Shown here: positions 28,288 to 35,949 of the stretch, one piece after another
How the letters are laid out: the number at the start of each line of letters is the position of its first letter
Position numbering within the stretch: the stretch's first letter is position 1
Translations under genes and position numbers: made by a program
NCBI GenBank assembly: GCA_017547165.1
Contig: JAFYQK010000002.1
Coordinates: forward strand, 1-64,000
Direction of reading: 5' to 3'
DNA from: Bacteroidaceae bacterium
GTDB lineage: Bacteria; Bacteroidota; Bacteroidia; Bacteroidales; Bacteroidaceae
Length of the DNA: 64,000 bases
The notes under the pieces: generated by a model
Seen by the model: only the letters and a program-made list of their open reading frames with translations
What the model was told of the DNA's origin: nothing
Databases searched by the model: none

Positions 28288-30048
28288 ATGTTGGTTTTAA
28301 GATTATATATTCGTAAGACAGAAACGCTGCGATTATTGCTGATCTTGCAGATAATATGTGCCTCGGTGTTATGTGGAGCGATACCAGTTTACGCACAAAC
28401 TGATGGCAATGTTGTTGCCAAGGTTTCTGTTCTTGATACCATCCCTGAGGATGCAAGGGCCTTGTTCAATAGTTATGTGCGCAAGCCTGATGCAAAGGCT
28501 GATTCTATACTCAAGAAATATACTCAAGATAAGTTTATCAAAAGAATAAGTATACATACCAATGCTGTAGATTGGGCAATGCTTATACCGAATCTGGGCT
28601 TGGAGGTTGATATCAAGGACACTCCACGAAACAATTATAGTGTGGCGCTTTTTGGCAAGTTTAATGGCAGAAGTATGCACGGCAAGTTTGTCTTTAATGT
28701 CAATGCCGTACGTGTTGAGGCAAGAAAGTATTGGCGCACTGGTAAGTATGGTAAAGCAAAGGAATATTACGACAGTTTTGAAAAACTATACACTAGTTCG
28801 AAAAGTATTTATTATAATGCAGACTCTCTCGCCGGTGTGTCGTATTATGTAGATACATTAAGGGCTAGGATAAAAGAATACGGTATCACCTCCGATGAAT
28901 TCGGAAACAAGTTTATACCCTTGCGCGACACTACGGGTATGACTCAAGCAGAAATAGATTCTCTGGATTTTGCTGACGATTCATTGGGTATAAAGGAAAG
29001 CCGATTTCGCAAGTGGTTTTACAACACTTATCATAAGGTGCGTAGAAACGTGATTTCTGGGAGAACCCTTGACAATCCGAGAAACTGGCGTGCCTATTAT
29101 GTTGGTGTCTGGGCTGGAGTAGATAATTGGAGCATCTCGTTTACGGGCAAGGGTAATCAGGGTAATGGCGTCGGTGCAGGTATTGTGGCAGGCTATACTT
29201 TGCCTCTGTTTTCTCAGAAATATCCTCGCGAGGGAAGTCTTGACTTGGATTTCGGATTAGCAGCAGGTTGGAAGGCAGTGAAATACGAGGGTTATAGATA
29301 CGAAGAAGCTACTCAGCACTATGTGTATGACCCTGCTAGTAGTCATCCGTCGTGGAAGATAGTGCCATATCCTATAATACAGGATATTCATGTGAGTCTG
29401 GTGTGGAGGTTCCGTGGCATCAAGCATAAGGTGGACAGGTCGTTGATTGATGACTATGAAAAGCAGGTTTCAAAGTACAATGAACGTATCAATGCTAAAG
29501 ACAGAAAGTTCCGTGACGTAAAGGACAGAAGGGAAAGAATTATAAATGCCATTAACCGCAGAACGCATATTATGGCAGACAGTGCAGAGATTTGGAATGG
29601 GTTCCATCGCCGCCGCTTGGAGGCTGCCATAAAAATAAAACCAGATACAATATTTGCAGGACAAGACCAGGATTTGTATTTACTGCTGTTTAAGGGCGTC
29701 AGCAAAGAGGGGCAGGAAAAGTATATTGAACAGGAACTGGACAGGAAGAAGAAGGCCGACAAGCAAGCCCGTAAGGAGCAAGAACGTAGAGACAAGGAAA
29801 GAAGAAAAGAAGAAAAGAGAAGGCCTAAGGAGCAGAAGAAGGATGAGAGTGCTAATGATACAACCAATAACACTGCGCCCATTATTGTAACTCCTGTCGA
29901 GAACGCAGACAGTGTGGCAGTGGATGTGCCTCCAGTGGACAGCGTTGAGACAGTGGTGCCGGTTGTTACAGAGTCAAACGACTCAACATCGGTGAATATG
30001 CAATTGGTACTTGGTTATTTAATTCAAAGAAAGAAGTATAGAAATTGA
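28288..30048 (+). CDS. DUF3575-like barrel protein with a 115-residue insertion and charged coiled-coil tail
   Basis: The 586-residue protein has a signal peptide ending VYAQ. A DUF3575-like outer-membrane barrel begins at about residue 90 (HTNAVDWAMLIPNLGLEV) and is interrupted after ARKYWRTGK (about 150) by a mostly helical insertion to about 265. It resumes at WRAYYVGVWAGVDNW and runs to LVWRF (about 380). DUF3575 proteins commonly accompany fimbrillin genes. The C-terminal 200 residues are Lys/Arg/Glu-rich with a likely coiled coil (RKKKADKQARKEQERRD and onward) and a Pro/Val/Asp-rich end. The tail may contact the periplasmic helical proteins. Its stop codon shares a base with the next start. 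Confidence 0.75.
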   Translation: MLVLRLYIRKTETLRLLLILQIICASVLCGAIPVYAQTDGNVVAKVSVLDTIPEDARALFNSYVRKPDAKADSILKKYTQDKFIKRISIHTNAVDWAMLIPNLGLEVDIKDTPRNNYSVALFGKFNGRSMHGKFVFNVNAVRVEARKYWRTGKYGKAKEYYDSFEKLYTSSKSIYYNADSLAGVSYYVDTLRARIKEYGITSDEFGNKFIPLRDTTGMTQAEIDSLDFADDSLGIKESRFRKWFYNTYHKVRRNVISGRTLDNPRNWRAYYVGVWAGVDNWSISFTGKGNQGNGVGAGIVAGYTLPLFSQKYPREGSLDLDFGLAAGWKAVKYEGYRYEEATQHYVYDPASSHPSWKIVPYPIIQDIHVSLVWRFRGIKHKVDRSLIDDYEKQVSKYNERINAKDRKFRDVKDRRERIINAINRRTHIMADSAEIWNGFHRRRLEAAIKIKPDTIFAGQDQDLYLLLFKGVSKEGQEKYIEQELDRKKKADKQARKEQERRDKERRKEEKRRPKEQKKDESANDTTNNTAPIIVTPVENADSVAVDVPPVDSVETVVPVVTESNDSTSVNMQLVLGYLIQRKKYRN

Positions 30049-31382
30049 TGAATCGCATATATATATATATAATAGGTGTGTGTGCATTGTTGTTGACAGG
30101 TATGACAGGATGCAACAATGCTAATATGGACCTATGTTACGATCAGCATCCACATCGTGGGCAATTGATAGTAGAGTATGATTGGTCGGGTTTGGAATAC
30201 GAGAAACCCGACAGCATGATAGTTATGGCTGTACGTCCGGTGTTCAGAACCAAGATGGCAAGCAACTGGGCAACTACTGTAGCATCAGGCGAGAGCAGAT
30301 TATATGGTAGACTGATTGCTCCTTTTGGATTGGATTTTTCCAAACCAATGAATTACGAAGAAGGTGATACTGATAGTGAAGTGGATGGCGACACCGATAG
30401 CGAAGTAGACAGTGACACAGAAATAGGTGTGGATGGTGACGCAGAAGGCGAGGTAGAAGATGGTGCTGATACCGATGTTGATATCAGTACGGACCCAGAT
30501 ACAGAAGATGAAGGTAGTAATGTTATCTCTGAAAGGAGAGACTGGCTGTACCTTACATCTGGCGAATGGGAGATTACGTCGTATACATCTAATGAGTCCA
30601 CATTGGACTTGGCATATGGATATGTTAGCGATGTTATGAATGACAATTCGAAATTCTATTTCCAACTGGAAAAATTTACCGAATTACCAGAGAAATATTC
30701 TTATTGGTATGACAGAAATGCCTATTCCAGTTGGGTCAGCGTATCGTCAAATTCTACAGTATGTCTGGCGCGCGGCAAAGTTGTTGTTGACGAGTTTGCC
30801 AATACCCAAAAGGATTATAAGGTAGTACTCAGACCAGTATCTGTTGCCCAGAAGGTGAATATCAGCTTTGATGCTGAACTTGTTGACGATGATATAGAAG
30901 TGGACAGCATAGTGGCTGCAATCAGCGGTATTGCTGGAATGATGAACCTTTCTACAATGGAATTGGATATCAATACTACTTATCAAGGCATATTCAAGAC
31001 AGAACTGACGGAAAACGCATTGGGACATATTACGTCGAAGAGTACGATACATGTGCCAGGACTTGTGAGAAGTTCTTCTGGATTGAAGTTGCAAGGACCG
31101 GGCATATTGAATGTCAGTGTGTTTGTGAAATATACTGATGACAAGGGACTTAAGCATCAACGCCGTTTGGACGGAACACTCAACCTGTATGGCCTTTTGA
31201 CAGAAACCCCTTCTGTAAAATACGATGAAGATAACAGGGTCGTACAGGCTTGCTCAGTATTGAATCTAGACATAAATAGCAGAATGTTGATATCAAAGGA
31301 TAAGTTGTCAAATGCACATGATGCTATTGACAATTGGGTTGATGAAACAATAATAGATGCAAATACAGATAAATATAATTAG
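30048..31382 (+). CDS. DUF5119-like fimbrial lipoprotein, candidate anchor subunit, with acidic repeats
   Basis: The start is ATG 30048, overlapping the upstream TGA by one base; the preceding TTG is not needed. The 444-residue lipoprotein has lipobox MTGC near residue 22, followed by CYDQHPHRGQLIVEYDW. This resembles the DUF5119/Mfa2-type opening (CY-x-H-...-L-x-x-x-x-DW). An insertion of about 50 residues begins at 107 with four acidic octapeptide repeats. Two beta domains follow. No (T/S)RA processing site follows the lipobox, unlike the pilin-like neighbours. This matches anchor subunits such as Mfa2 and FimB, which stay lipid-bound. The family call is moderate. Confidence 0.65.
   Translation: MNRIYIYIIGVCALLLTGMTGCNNANMDLCYDQHPHRGQLIVEYDWSGLEYEKPDSMIVMAVRPVFRTKMASNWATTVASGESRLYGRLIAPFGLDFSKPMNYEEGDTDSEVDGDTDSEVDSDTEIGVDGDAEGEVEDGADTDVDISTDPDTEDEGSNVISERRDWLYLTSGEWEITSYTSNESTLDLAYGYVSDVMNDNSKFYFQLEKFTELPEKYSYWYDRNAYSSWVSVSSNSTVCLARGKVVVDEFANTQKDYKVVLRPVSVAQKVNISFDAELVDDDIEVDSIVAAISGIAGMMNLSTMELDINTTYQGIFKTELTENALGHITSKSTIHVPGLVRSSSGLKLQGPGILNVSVFVKYTDDKGLKHQRRLDGTLNLYGLLTETPSVKYDEDNRVVQACSVLNLDINSRMLISKDKLSNAHDAIDNWVDETIIDANTDKYN
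30366..30461 (+). repeat. Four 24-base coding repeats (acidic octapeptide)
   Basis: Four in-frame 24-base units encode DTDSEVDG, DTDSEVDS, DTEIGVDG and DAEGEVED (residues 107-138). The DNA copies have diverged at synonymous positions, so the array is not a fresh slippage product. Further acidic sequence follows to about residue 157. Confidence 0.8.
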
Positions 31383-31391
31383 GTATAATAT

Positions 31392-32882
31392 ATGATAAGA
31401 CGATTATTGATATTGTCAGTTGGAATGTGTTTGTTTGCTTCTTGCAACGAATCATTTAACTCTATATATGAGGAGATAGAGGAACAGGACCCTAATGTTG
31501 TGCCTCCAGAAATAGTGGATGGCAATAAGGTGAACATCCTGCCTACCTTGTCTGACCCATTGTTCAGTATTGATATGACTCGTGCCTGGACTGGTCCTTT
31601 CGGTGATTTCAATGAGGACAAGTCGCATTGGTTCCATACAAGATTCAATGTCTTTGGACTGTTGACTAAAAACGATTTCGGTGGTTCAGCAAATTATCTG
31701 GCTGCACAGCAAGAGGCAGAACAACGTATGCCACATGAGTCCAGAACGTATGGTTTGCTGTGGAATGATACTCTTGGTCTTTCCGACCAACATGGACATA
31801 CCATATTCTATGAAGGAAACGAAGAAGATGGCCACGAATCACCAATCATTCGCAAGTACAAGGCTGATGGACCTTTGAACAGGTATAAATTCTTCTTATT
31901 AGGTACAGATGGTTTAAAGAGCGATTTTCGTGTTGAATCCGATAAGGTGTTAGCGCGACTGGAACTGGATGGCTCTAACGATATCATGCATAGTTTTGCC
32001 TATCATAGTGACGAAGAGTATTCGAAGGCAGTGCTACAGTTGCCTTCTGATGAAACGACAAAGATGTTTGTGGACGGTGGACAAAATCATCTATACAACA
32101 GATTGTCTGGTAATCGTGGTGTGCACCCCATTTTCAATGTAAATCATCTTATGGGCCGATTTGATATCCGTGTGAAGGGTGGTAATCCCGACTTGGATAA
32201 TTCGTGCGACTTCCTGAAGGTTTTCGTCACAGACGTTGAAATTGAGGCTGCAAAGACAATAGATGTGGTAGTGGCAGACGACAAATGGGAACGTGATGGC
32301 TACATCGCGCAGTTTAAGAACAATCAACTATTCAACCCCATAGGCGAACCTCAAATGTATCCCTTGACTGTGGTTGCAAACGAGTTGGGAAACACTCCTT
32401 TCACACAGAGCAATCGCGGAGATATGGATTTCGATTTTCTGAAAGCTGAGGCCGATGCATTGGCTGAGAAAATCGGTGAGGAGGTTATTCCAGAGAAATC
32501 GCACTGGGTAAATTCAAGCGAAAGAGACTCGTTATGCAAAACGGTATTGCTGCCTCCGCATCCTACACGTGGTGGACACTTTTACTTGAGATTTAAATAC
32601 AGGTATGTGTTTATGCATTATGATGCAGAAGATGGTAAATATCATATAGGTCAGTCAAAGAATACCATTAACAAATCCTCGTTGTGGGAGGAATTCTCAG
32701 ACGTAATTAGAATACCTAACGAGGATATTAATGGCAAAAAAGTAGAATATATAGGTGGCAGAAAATACACTATTGTGATTACGGTATATGGTAAGTCGGT
32801 GGTTATGGTAGATGTGTTGCAACCAACCATGTGGGAGGATGGCGGTGATGTTGAAACCGGAAAGGATGAAATAGAGATTTAA
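31392..32882 (+). CDS. Fimbrillin-like lipoprotein
   Basis: This 496-residue lipoprotein has lipobox FASC (Cys18) and an MTRA site at Arg64. The two-domain beta pattern fits Mfa-like fimbrillins. It has the internal segment NVNHLMGRFDIRVKGG, comparable to the H-x-L-x-R-x-x-F strand of the family. The C-terminal ending VVMVDVLQPTMWEDGGD parallels the W-x-DGG strand of the next gene product. It lies nine bases after the anchor candidate. It could be a tip or adaptor subunit, since it is longer than the following two. Confidence 0.75.
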   Translation: MIRRLLILSVGMCLFASCNESFNSIYEEIEEQDPNVVPPEIVDGNKVNILPTLSDPLFSIDMTRAWTGPFGDFNEDKSHWFHTRFNVFGLLTKNDFGGSANYLAAQQEAEQRMPHESRTYGLLWNDTLGLSDQHGHTIFYEGNEEDGHESPIIRKYKADGPLNRYKFFLLGTDGLKSDFRVESDKVLARLELDGSNDIMHSFAYHSDEEYSKAVLQLPSDETTKMFVDGGQNHLYNRLSGNRGVHPIFNVNHLMGRFDIRVKGGNPDLDNSCDFLKVFVTDVEIEAAKTIDVVVADDKWERDGYIAQFKNNQLFNPIGEPQMYPLTVVANELGNTPFTQSNRGDMDFDFLKAEADALAEKIGEEVIPEKSHWVNSSERDSLCKTVLLPPHPTRGGHFYLRFKYRYVFMHYDAEDGKYHIGQSKNTINKSSLWEEFSDVIRIPNEDINGKKVEYIGGRKYTIVITVYGKSVVMVDVLQPTMWEDGGDVETGKDEIEI

Positions 32883-32929
32883 AAAATAATGTGTTAAATA
32901 ATAAATTACTAACTTTTAATTCTTTAATT

Positions 32930-34141
32930 ATGAAAAGTTATTTCTATGCAGCAGGTTTGGCTGTTGCGCTGATGAGCAGTTGCTCTAATGAGAGTGAGGT
33001 TAATCTTCCCGTTGAAGATTTGGAGAAGGACTTGATGCCTGTATCATTGGGCCTGAACATGAGTTCTGCAAATGTTGAAGAGAGCAGAGGTACTGGTACT
33101 GTCGGTGGTACTACCGATGGCGAGAATGTTTGGCGTTATGAAAACCTTTATGTTTTGATGACAACAAGCGACAAGGAAGCTCTGGAAGACAAGAATGCAG
33201 AGTGGGGCTTTACAAGTGTATGCGGTACAGTGTTGAAGGAGCAGTTCGACAATACTTTCTACTCTCGTCCTGAGGAGATTGACCGCAATGGTACTAAGGT
33301 ATGGGGCATTAACTACAAGTGCGATCCCAACGAAGGTGCTAACATTAAGTACTATCCTGCTCAGGGTAAGAGCGATTTCTTCGCATATTATGTAGACGAC
33401 GCAGCTAAGGCTGACGCTAAGGGCAATCCCGAGTACAAGATTGAGAACAACCAGATGTATGTTCCCTTTGAAATTACTGGTAGCCAGGATCTTCTGACCG
33501 GTAAGGCTGATGTGGCTCAGACTGGTACTGAGGGTGGTTTCTCTGCCAAGACTGCTCGTGCCAACATCATTCCTCAGCTCAAGATGGAGCACATGCTGAC
33601 ACGTCTTACCTTTACTTTGAAGAATGGCAATGCTCATACTGCAAATGTTAAGGTAAAGAGCATTTCTGTTGAGTCAAAGTATCAGGGTAACTTGTATGTT
33701 GCCTATAAGACTGCTCCAGCAGAGGTTATTACTTTCACTGACAAGTATGCAAAGTTGTATCTGAAGCAGGAGGATCCCAACAACAATACAAGTTCTTTGG
33801 CAACAGGCAAGTGCCCCTTGGTTGACTTTGTACCCATCACCATGAATGGTGTTGATGATGTTGATGCTGGTGAGGCTCTGTTGGTTTGTCCCGGTGAAAC
33901 AGTGTACAAGATGTATGTTGAGATGGAGCATGCTATCAATGTAAACGGTGAAGACAAGGTTGAACCCGTTACTTTGCCCCTCGACTTGAAGCTGGCAGAC
34001 GGCAAGGCATTTGAAAAGGGTAAAAGCTATCATGTAAAAGCTACCATCTATGGTCTTGAGGAAATCAAGATTGAAGCTCAGTTGGAGCAGTGGACCGACG
34101 GTGGTGAGATTAATGTAGGTTCTGACAACTTGGGCTACTAA
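32930..34141 (+). CDS. Fimbrillin-like lipoprotein (candidate major pilin)
   Basis: ATG 32930 gives a clean lipoprotein signal (lipobox MSSC, Cys18); an upstream GTG at 32891 is in frame but unlikely. ESRG at Arg53 is the likely processing site, close to Arg46 and Arg49 of Porphyromonas FimA and Mfa1. The Mfa-like fimbrillin core contains KMEHMLTRLTFTLKNG and ends QLEQWTDGGEINVGS. The gene shows strong, uniform codon use (AAG, GGT, CGT), suggesting high expression, which fits a main shaft subunit. The mature length of about 350 residues is normal for fimbrillins. Confidence 0.8.
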   Translation: MKSYFYAAGLAVALMSSCSNESEVNLPVEDLEKDLMPVSLGLNMSSANVEESRGTGTVGGTTDGENVWRYENLYVLMTTSDKEALEDKNAEWGFTSVCGTVLKEQFDNTFYSRPEEIDRNGTKVWGINYKCDPNEGANIKYYPAQGKSDFFAYYVDDAAKADAKGNPEYKIENNQMYVPFEITGSQDLLTGKADVAQTGTEGGFSAKTARANIIPQLKMEHMLTRLTFTLKNGNAHTANVKVKSISVESKYQGNLYVAYKTAPAEVITFTDKYAKLYLKQEDPNNNTSSLATGKCPLVDFVPITMNGVDDVDAGEALLVCPGETVYKMYVEMEHAINVNGEDKVEPVTLPLDLKLADGKAFEKGKSYHVKATIYGLEEIKIEAQLEQWTDGGEINVGSDNLGY

Positions 34142-34173
34142 TCAACAAAAGAAAAGGTAAAAATACAAGAAAT

Positions 34174-35295
34174 ATGAAAATGACAAATAAATTGTTTCTT
34201 CTTGGTGCAGCTGTTGCATTTTGCGCTTGTTCCAATGAAGAGGTTGTTGCTCCTGAGATAAACGTAGATAACTCAGAAGTTGCAATACAGTTGGGCAGTT
34301 CAGATGCAGTGACTGTTACACGTGCTGCTGTAACAAACGAGAACAAGGATTTGGCAGGTATCGGTGTATGGTGCTTGGCAAAGGACGTTATGCAGGAGAA
34401 TCTTAATCCTCAGGATATTAAGTGGTTTGGCACTCAGCCCGAGAATTTGACATGCTGTATCATGAAGAATGTGAAGTCTTCTGTTAAAAATGGCAATGTT
34501 AGATGGGATGACCCCAATGCACAGTATTTCTATCCTCAGACTCAGTTCTACAGATATGAGTTCTATGCAAACTATCCTTATACTACTAACTTGAATTATA
34601 CCCAGACTTCTGTTTCTGCCAACTATACCATTGATGGTACTCAGGACCTGATCTGGGGTCGTGCTACAAGCGATGCTGACTATGCATGGAGTGCAAAGTA
34701 TTTCCGAGTTAATGGCGGTCAGACAGAGTCAAACCGCCCTAAACTTAAAATGGAGCACTTGTTGACTCGTCTGGTTTTCTTCGTTCAGCCTGGTGCACAG
34801 GTTGAGATAGATGGTGCTACAGAGGATGAGTTGGATTTTACAGCTGCTCGTAGCATGATAATTGATACTTTGCAGATTTGTGATGCAAGTACAAGATTGA
34901 CCATGAATGTTGCCAATTTCAACAGATTGGATATGAGCATTGGCGATCGTTTGATACGTTCTTCAAGTAAGACCGATACCCTTTATCTTAAGGATGCTAG
35001 CGGTGCAATAGTTAATCCCAAGCAGGTTCCTTCTCTGCCTTCTTTGAAGGAACAGTGGGGTGAGAGCATCATGTTGTTCCCCTCTAACCAGTACACTATC
35101 CGTGTTGTGCTGCATGACAATGCCGGTCACAGATTCTGTTCAGAGATTCCTCTGGTATTGGCAAACCAGCCTAATGGTTTTGAAAGAGGCAAGAGCTACA
35201 ACATTACTGTTACCGTACATGGTGCAACATCACCCACATTGGGCGCAGAGTTGACCGACTGGGAAGAGGTTGAAGGACCAAGCTTGAATCTGTAA
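34174..35295 (+). CDS. Fimbrillin-like lipoprotein
   Basis: This 373-residue lipoprotein has lipobox FCAC (Cys19) and VTRA at Arg50. The core carries KLKMEHLLTRLVFFVQPG, the same strand as in the 32930 product, and YFYPQTQFYRYEFYANYP, a typical fimbrillin loop region. The C-terminus (AELTDWEEVEGPS) keeps the W strand but lacks the DGG. It lies 32 bases after the previous pilin candidate. It may be a second shaft subunit or a tip subunit. A strong stem-loop follows. Confidence 0.78.
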   Translation: MKMTNKLFLLGAAVAFCACSNEEVVAPEINVDNSEVAIQLGSSDAVTVTRAAVTNENKDLAGIGVWCLAKDVMQENLNPQDIKWFGTQPENLTCCIMKNVKSSVKNGNVRWDDPNAQYFYPQTQFYRYEFYANYPYTTNLNYTQTSVSANYTIDGTQDLIWGRATSDADYAWSAKYFRVNGGQTESNRPKLKMEHLLTRLVFFVQPGAQVEIDGATEDELDFTAARSMIIDTLQICDASTRLTMNVANFNRLDMSIGDRLIRSSSKTDTLYLKDASGAIVNPKQVPSLPSLKEQWGESIMLFPSNQYTIRVVLHDNAGHRFCSEIPLVLANQPNGFERGKSYNITVTVHGATSPTLGAELTDWEEVEGPSLNL

Positions 35296-35344
35296 AAATA
35301 TAGATGACCGGATAAAATTTCAACTAATCCGGAACTAATACTTA

Positions 35345-35374
35345 ATGGGCTGGGAGGACAGCCTTCCAGCCCAT
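35345..35374 (+). other. Intercistronic stem-loop after the fimbrillin genes
   Basis: ATGGGCTGG (35345-35353) pairs perfectly with CCAGCCCAT (35366-35374) over a 12-base loop. The following bases are A-rich rather than T-rich. It probably stabilises the pilin mRNA or partly attenuates transcription into the barrel genes. Confidence 0.7.
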
Positions 35375-35409
35375 ACATCAAAAAGAAAATAAAAATAAAG
35401 AAAGCGCAA

Positions 35410-35949
35410 ATGATGAAGAAGATTATAGTTGCAATCTTGTTGATAGCAGTTGGTACAACAGTCAAGGCTCAAATGTTGGCAGTAAAGACCAATGCCTTGA
35501 TGGATGTCGCCCTAGTGCCGAACTTAGGTTTTGAGGTGGCAACAGGCAGTCGTACTTCTATTTGTGCTAATGGTTTTGCCAGTTGGAATATATATGGCAT
35601 GAAGGCAAAGACTTATGGATTCATACCAGAATTCCGTTACTGGCTCTCGGGAAATACTTTCTCGAAATTGTTTCTTGGAGCAGGCGCAATGCTTGCACAC
35701 TATGATTTGACGGCATCGAAAACAAATTATGTTGGTTCAACATATGGAGTAGGCTTGAATATGGGATACGACTATTGGTTGTCTAAGCGTATATCTGTAG
35801 AGTTTCATGCCGGTGTAGGTGTTTTTTATTACCACCATGCACGTACAAGGGAGGACGATATTTTACCAGAAGTTCCCAAATACAATGATAGGGGTTGGAC
35901 AGTACTACCATATCAGTTAGGAATTAGTTTTGTTTACATTATCAAATGA
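35410..35949 (+). CDS. DUF3575 outer-membrane protein
   Basis: The 179-residue protein has a signal peptide (MMKKIIVAILLIAVGTTVKAQ) and the full compact DUF3575 pattern: KTNALMDVALVPNLGFEVATG, WNIYGMKAKTYGFIPEFRYWLSG, then GVGLNMGYDYWLSKRISVEFHAGVGVFYY in parts. DUF3575 proteins are predicted small outer-membrane barrels that accompany fimbrillin genes. This is the second DUF3575 copy in the operon and lacks the insertion and tail of the 28288 product. Its stop overlaps the next start by four bases, so it is coupled to the giant multi-barrel protein. Confidence 0.85.
   Translation: MMKKIIVAILLIAVGTTVKAQMLAVKTNALMDVALVPNLGFEVATGSRTSICANGFASWNIYGMKAKTYGFIPEFRYWLSGNTFSKLFLGAGAMLAHYDLTASKTNYVGSTYGVGLNMGYDYWLSKRISVEFHAGVGVFYYHHARTREDDILPEVPKYNDRGWTVLPYQLGISFVYIIK

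Noticed and set aside
32891..32932. GTG start for the main fimbrillin-like gene, and similar GTG/TTG starts at 23173 and 30045
   Set aside because: In each case an ATG a few codons later gives a better signal peptide or matches the gene spacing.
33044..33637. Minus-strand frame of 197 codons opposite the main fimbrillin-like gene
   Set aside because: The plus-strand lipoprotein is clearly real and the antisense frame follows from its codon bias.
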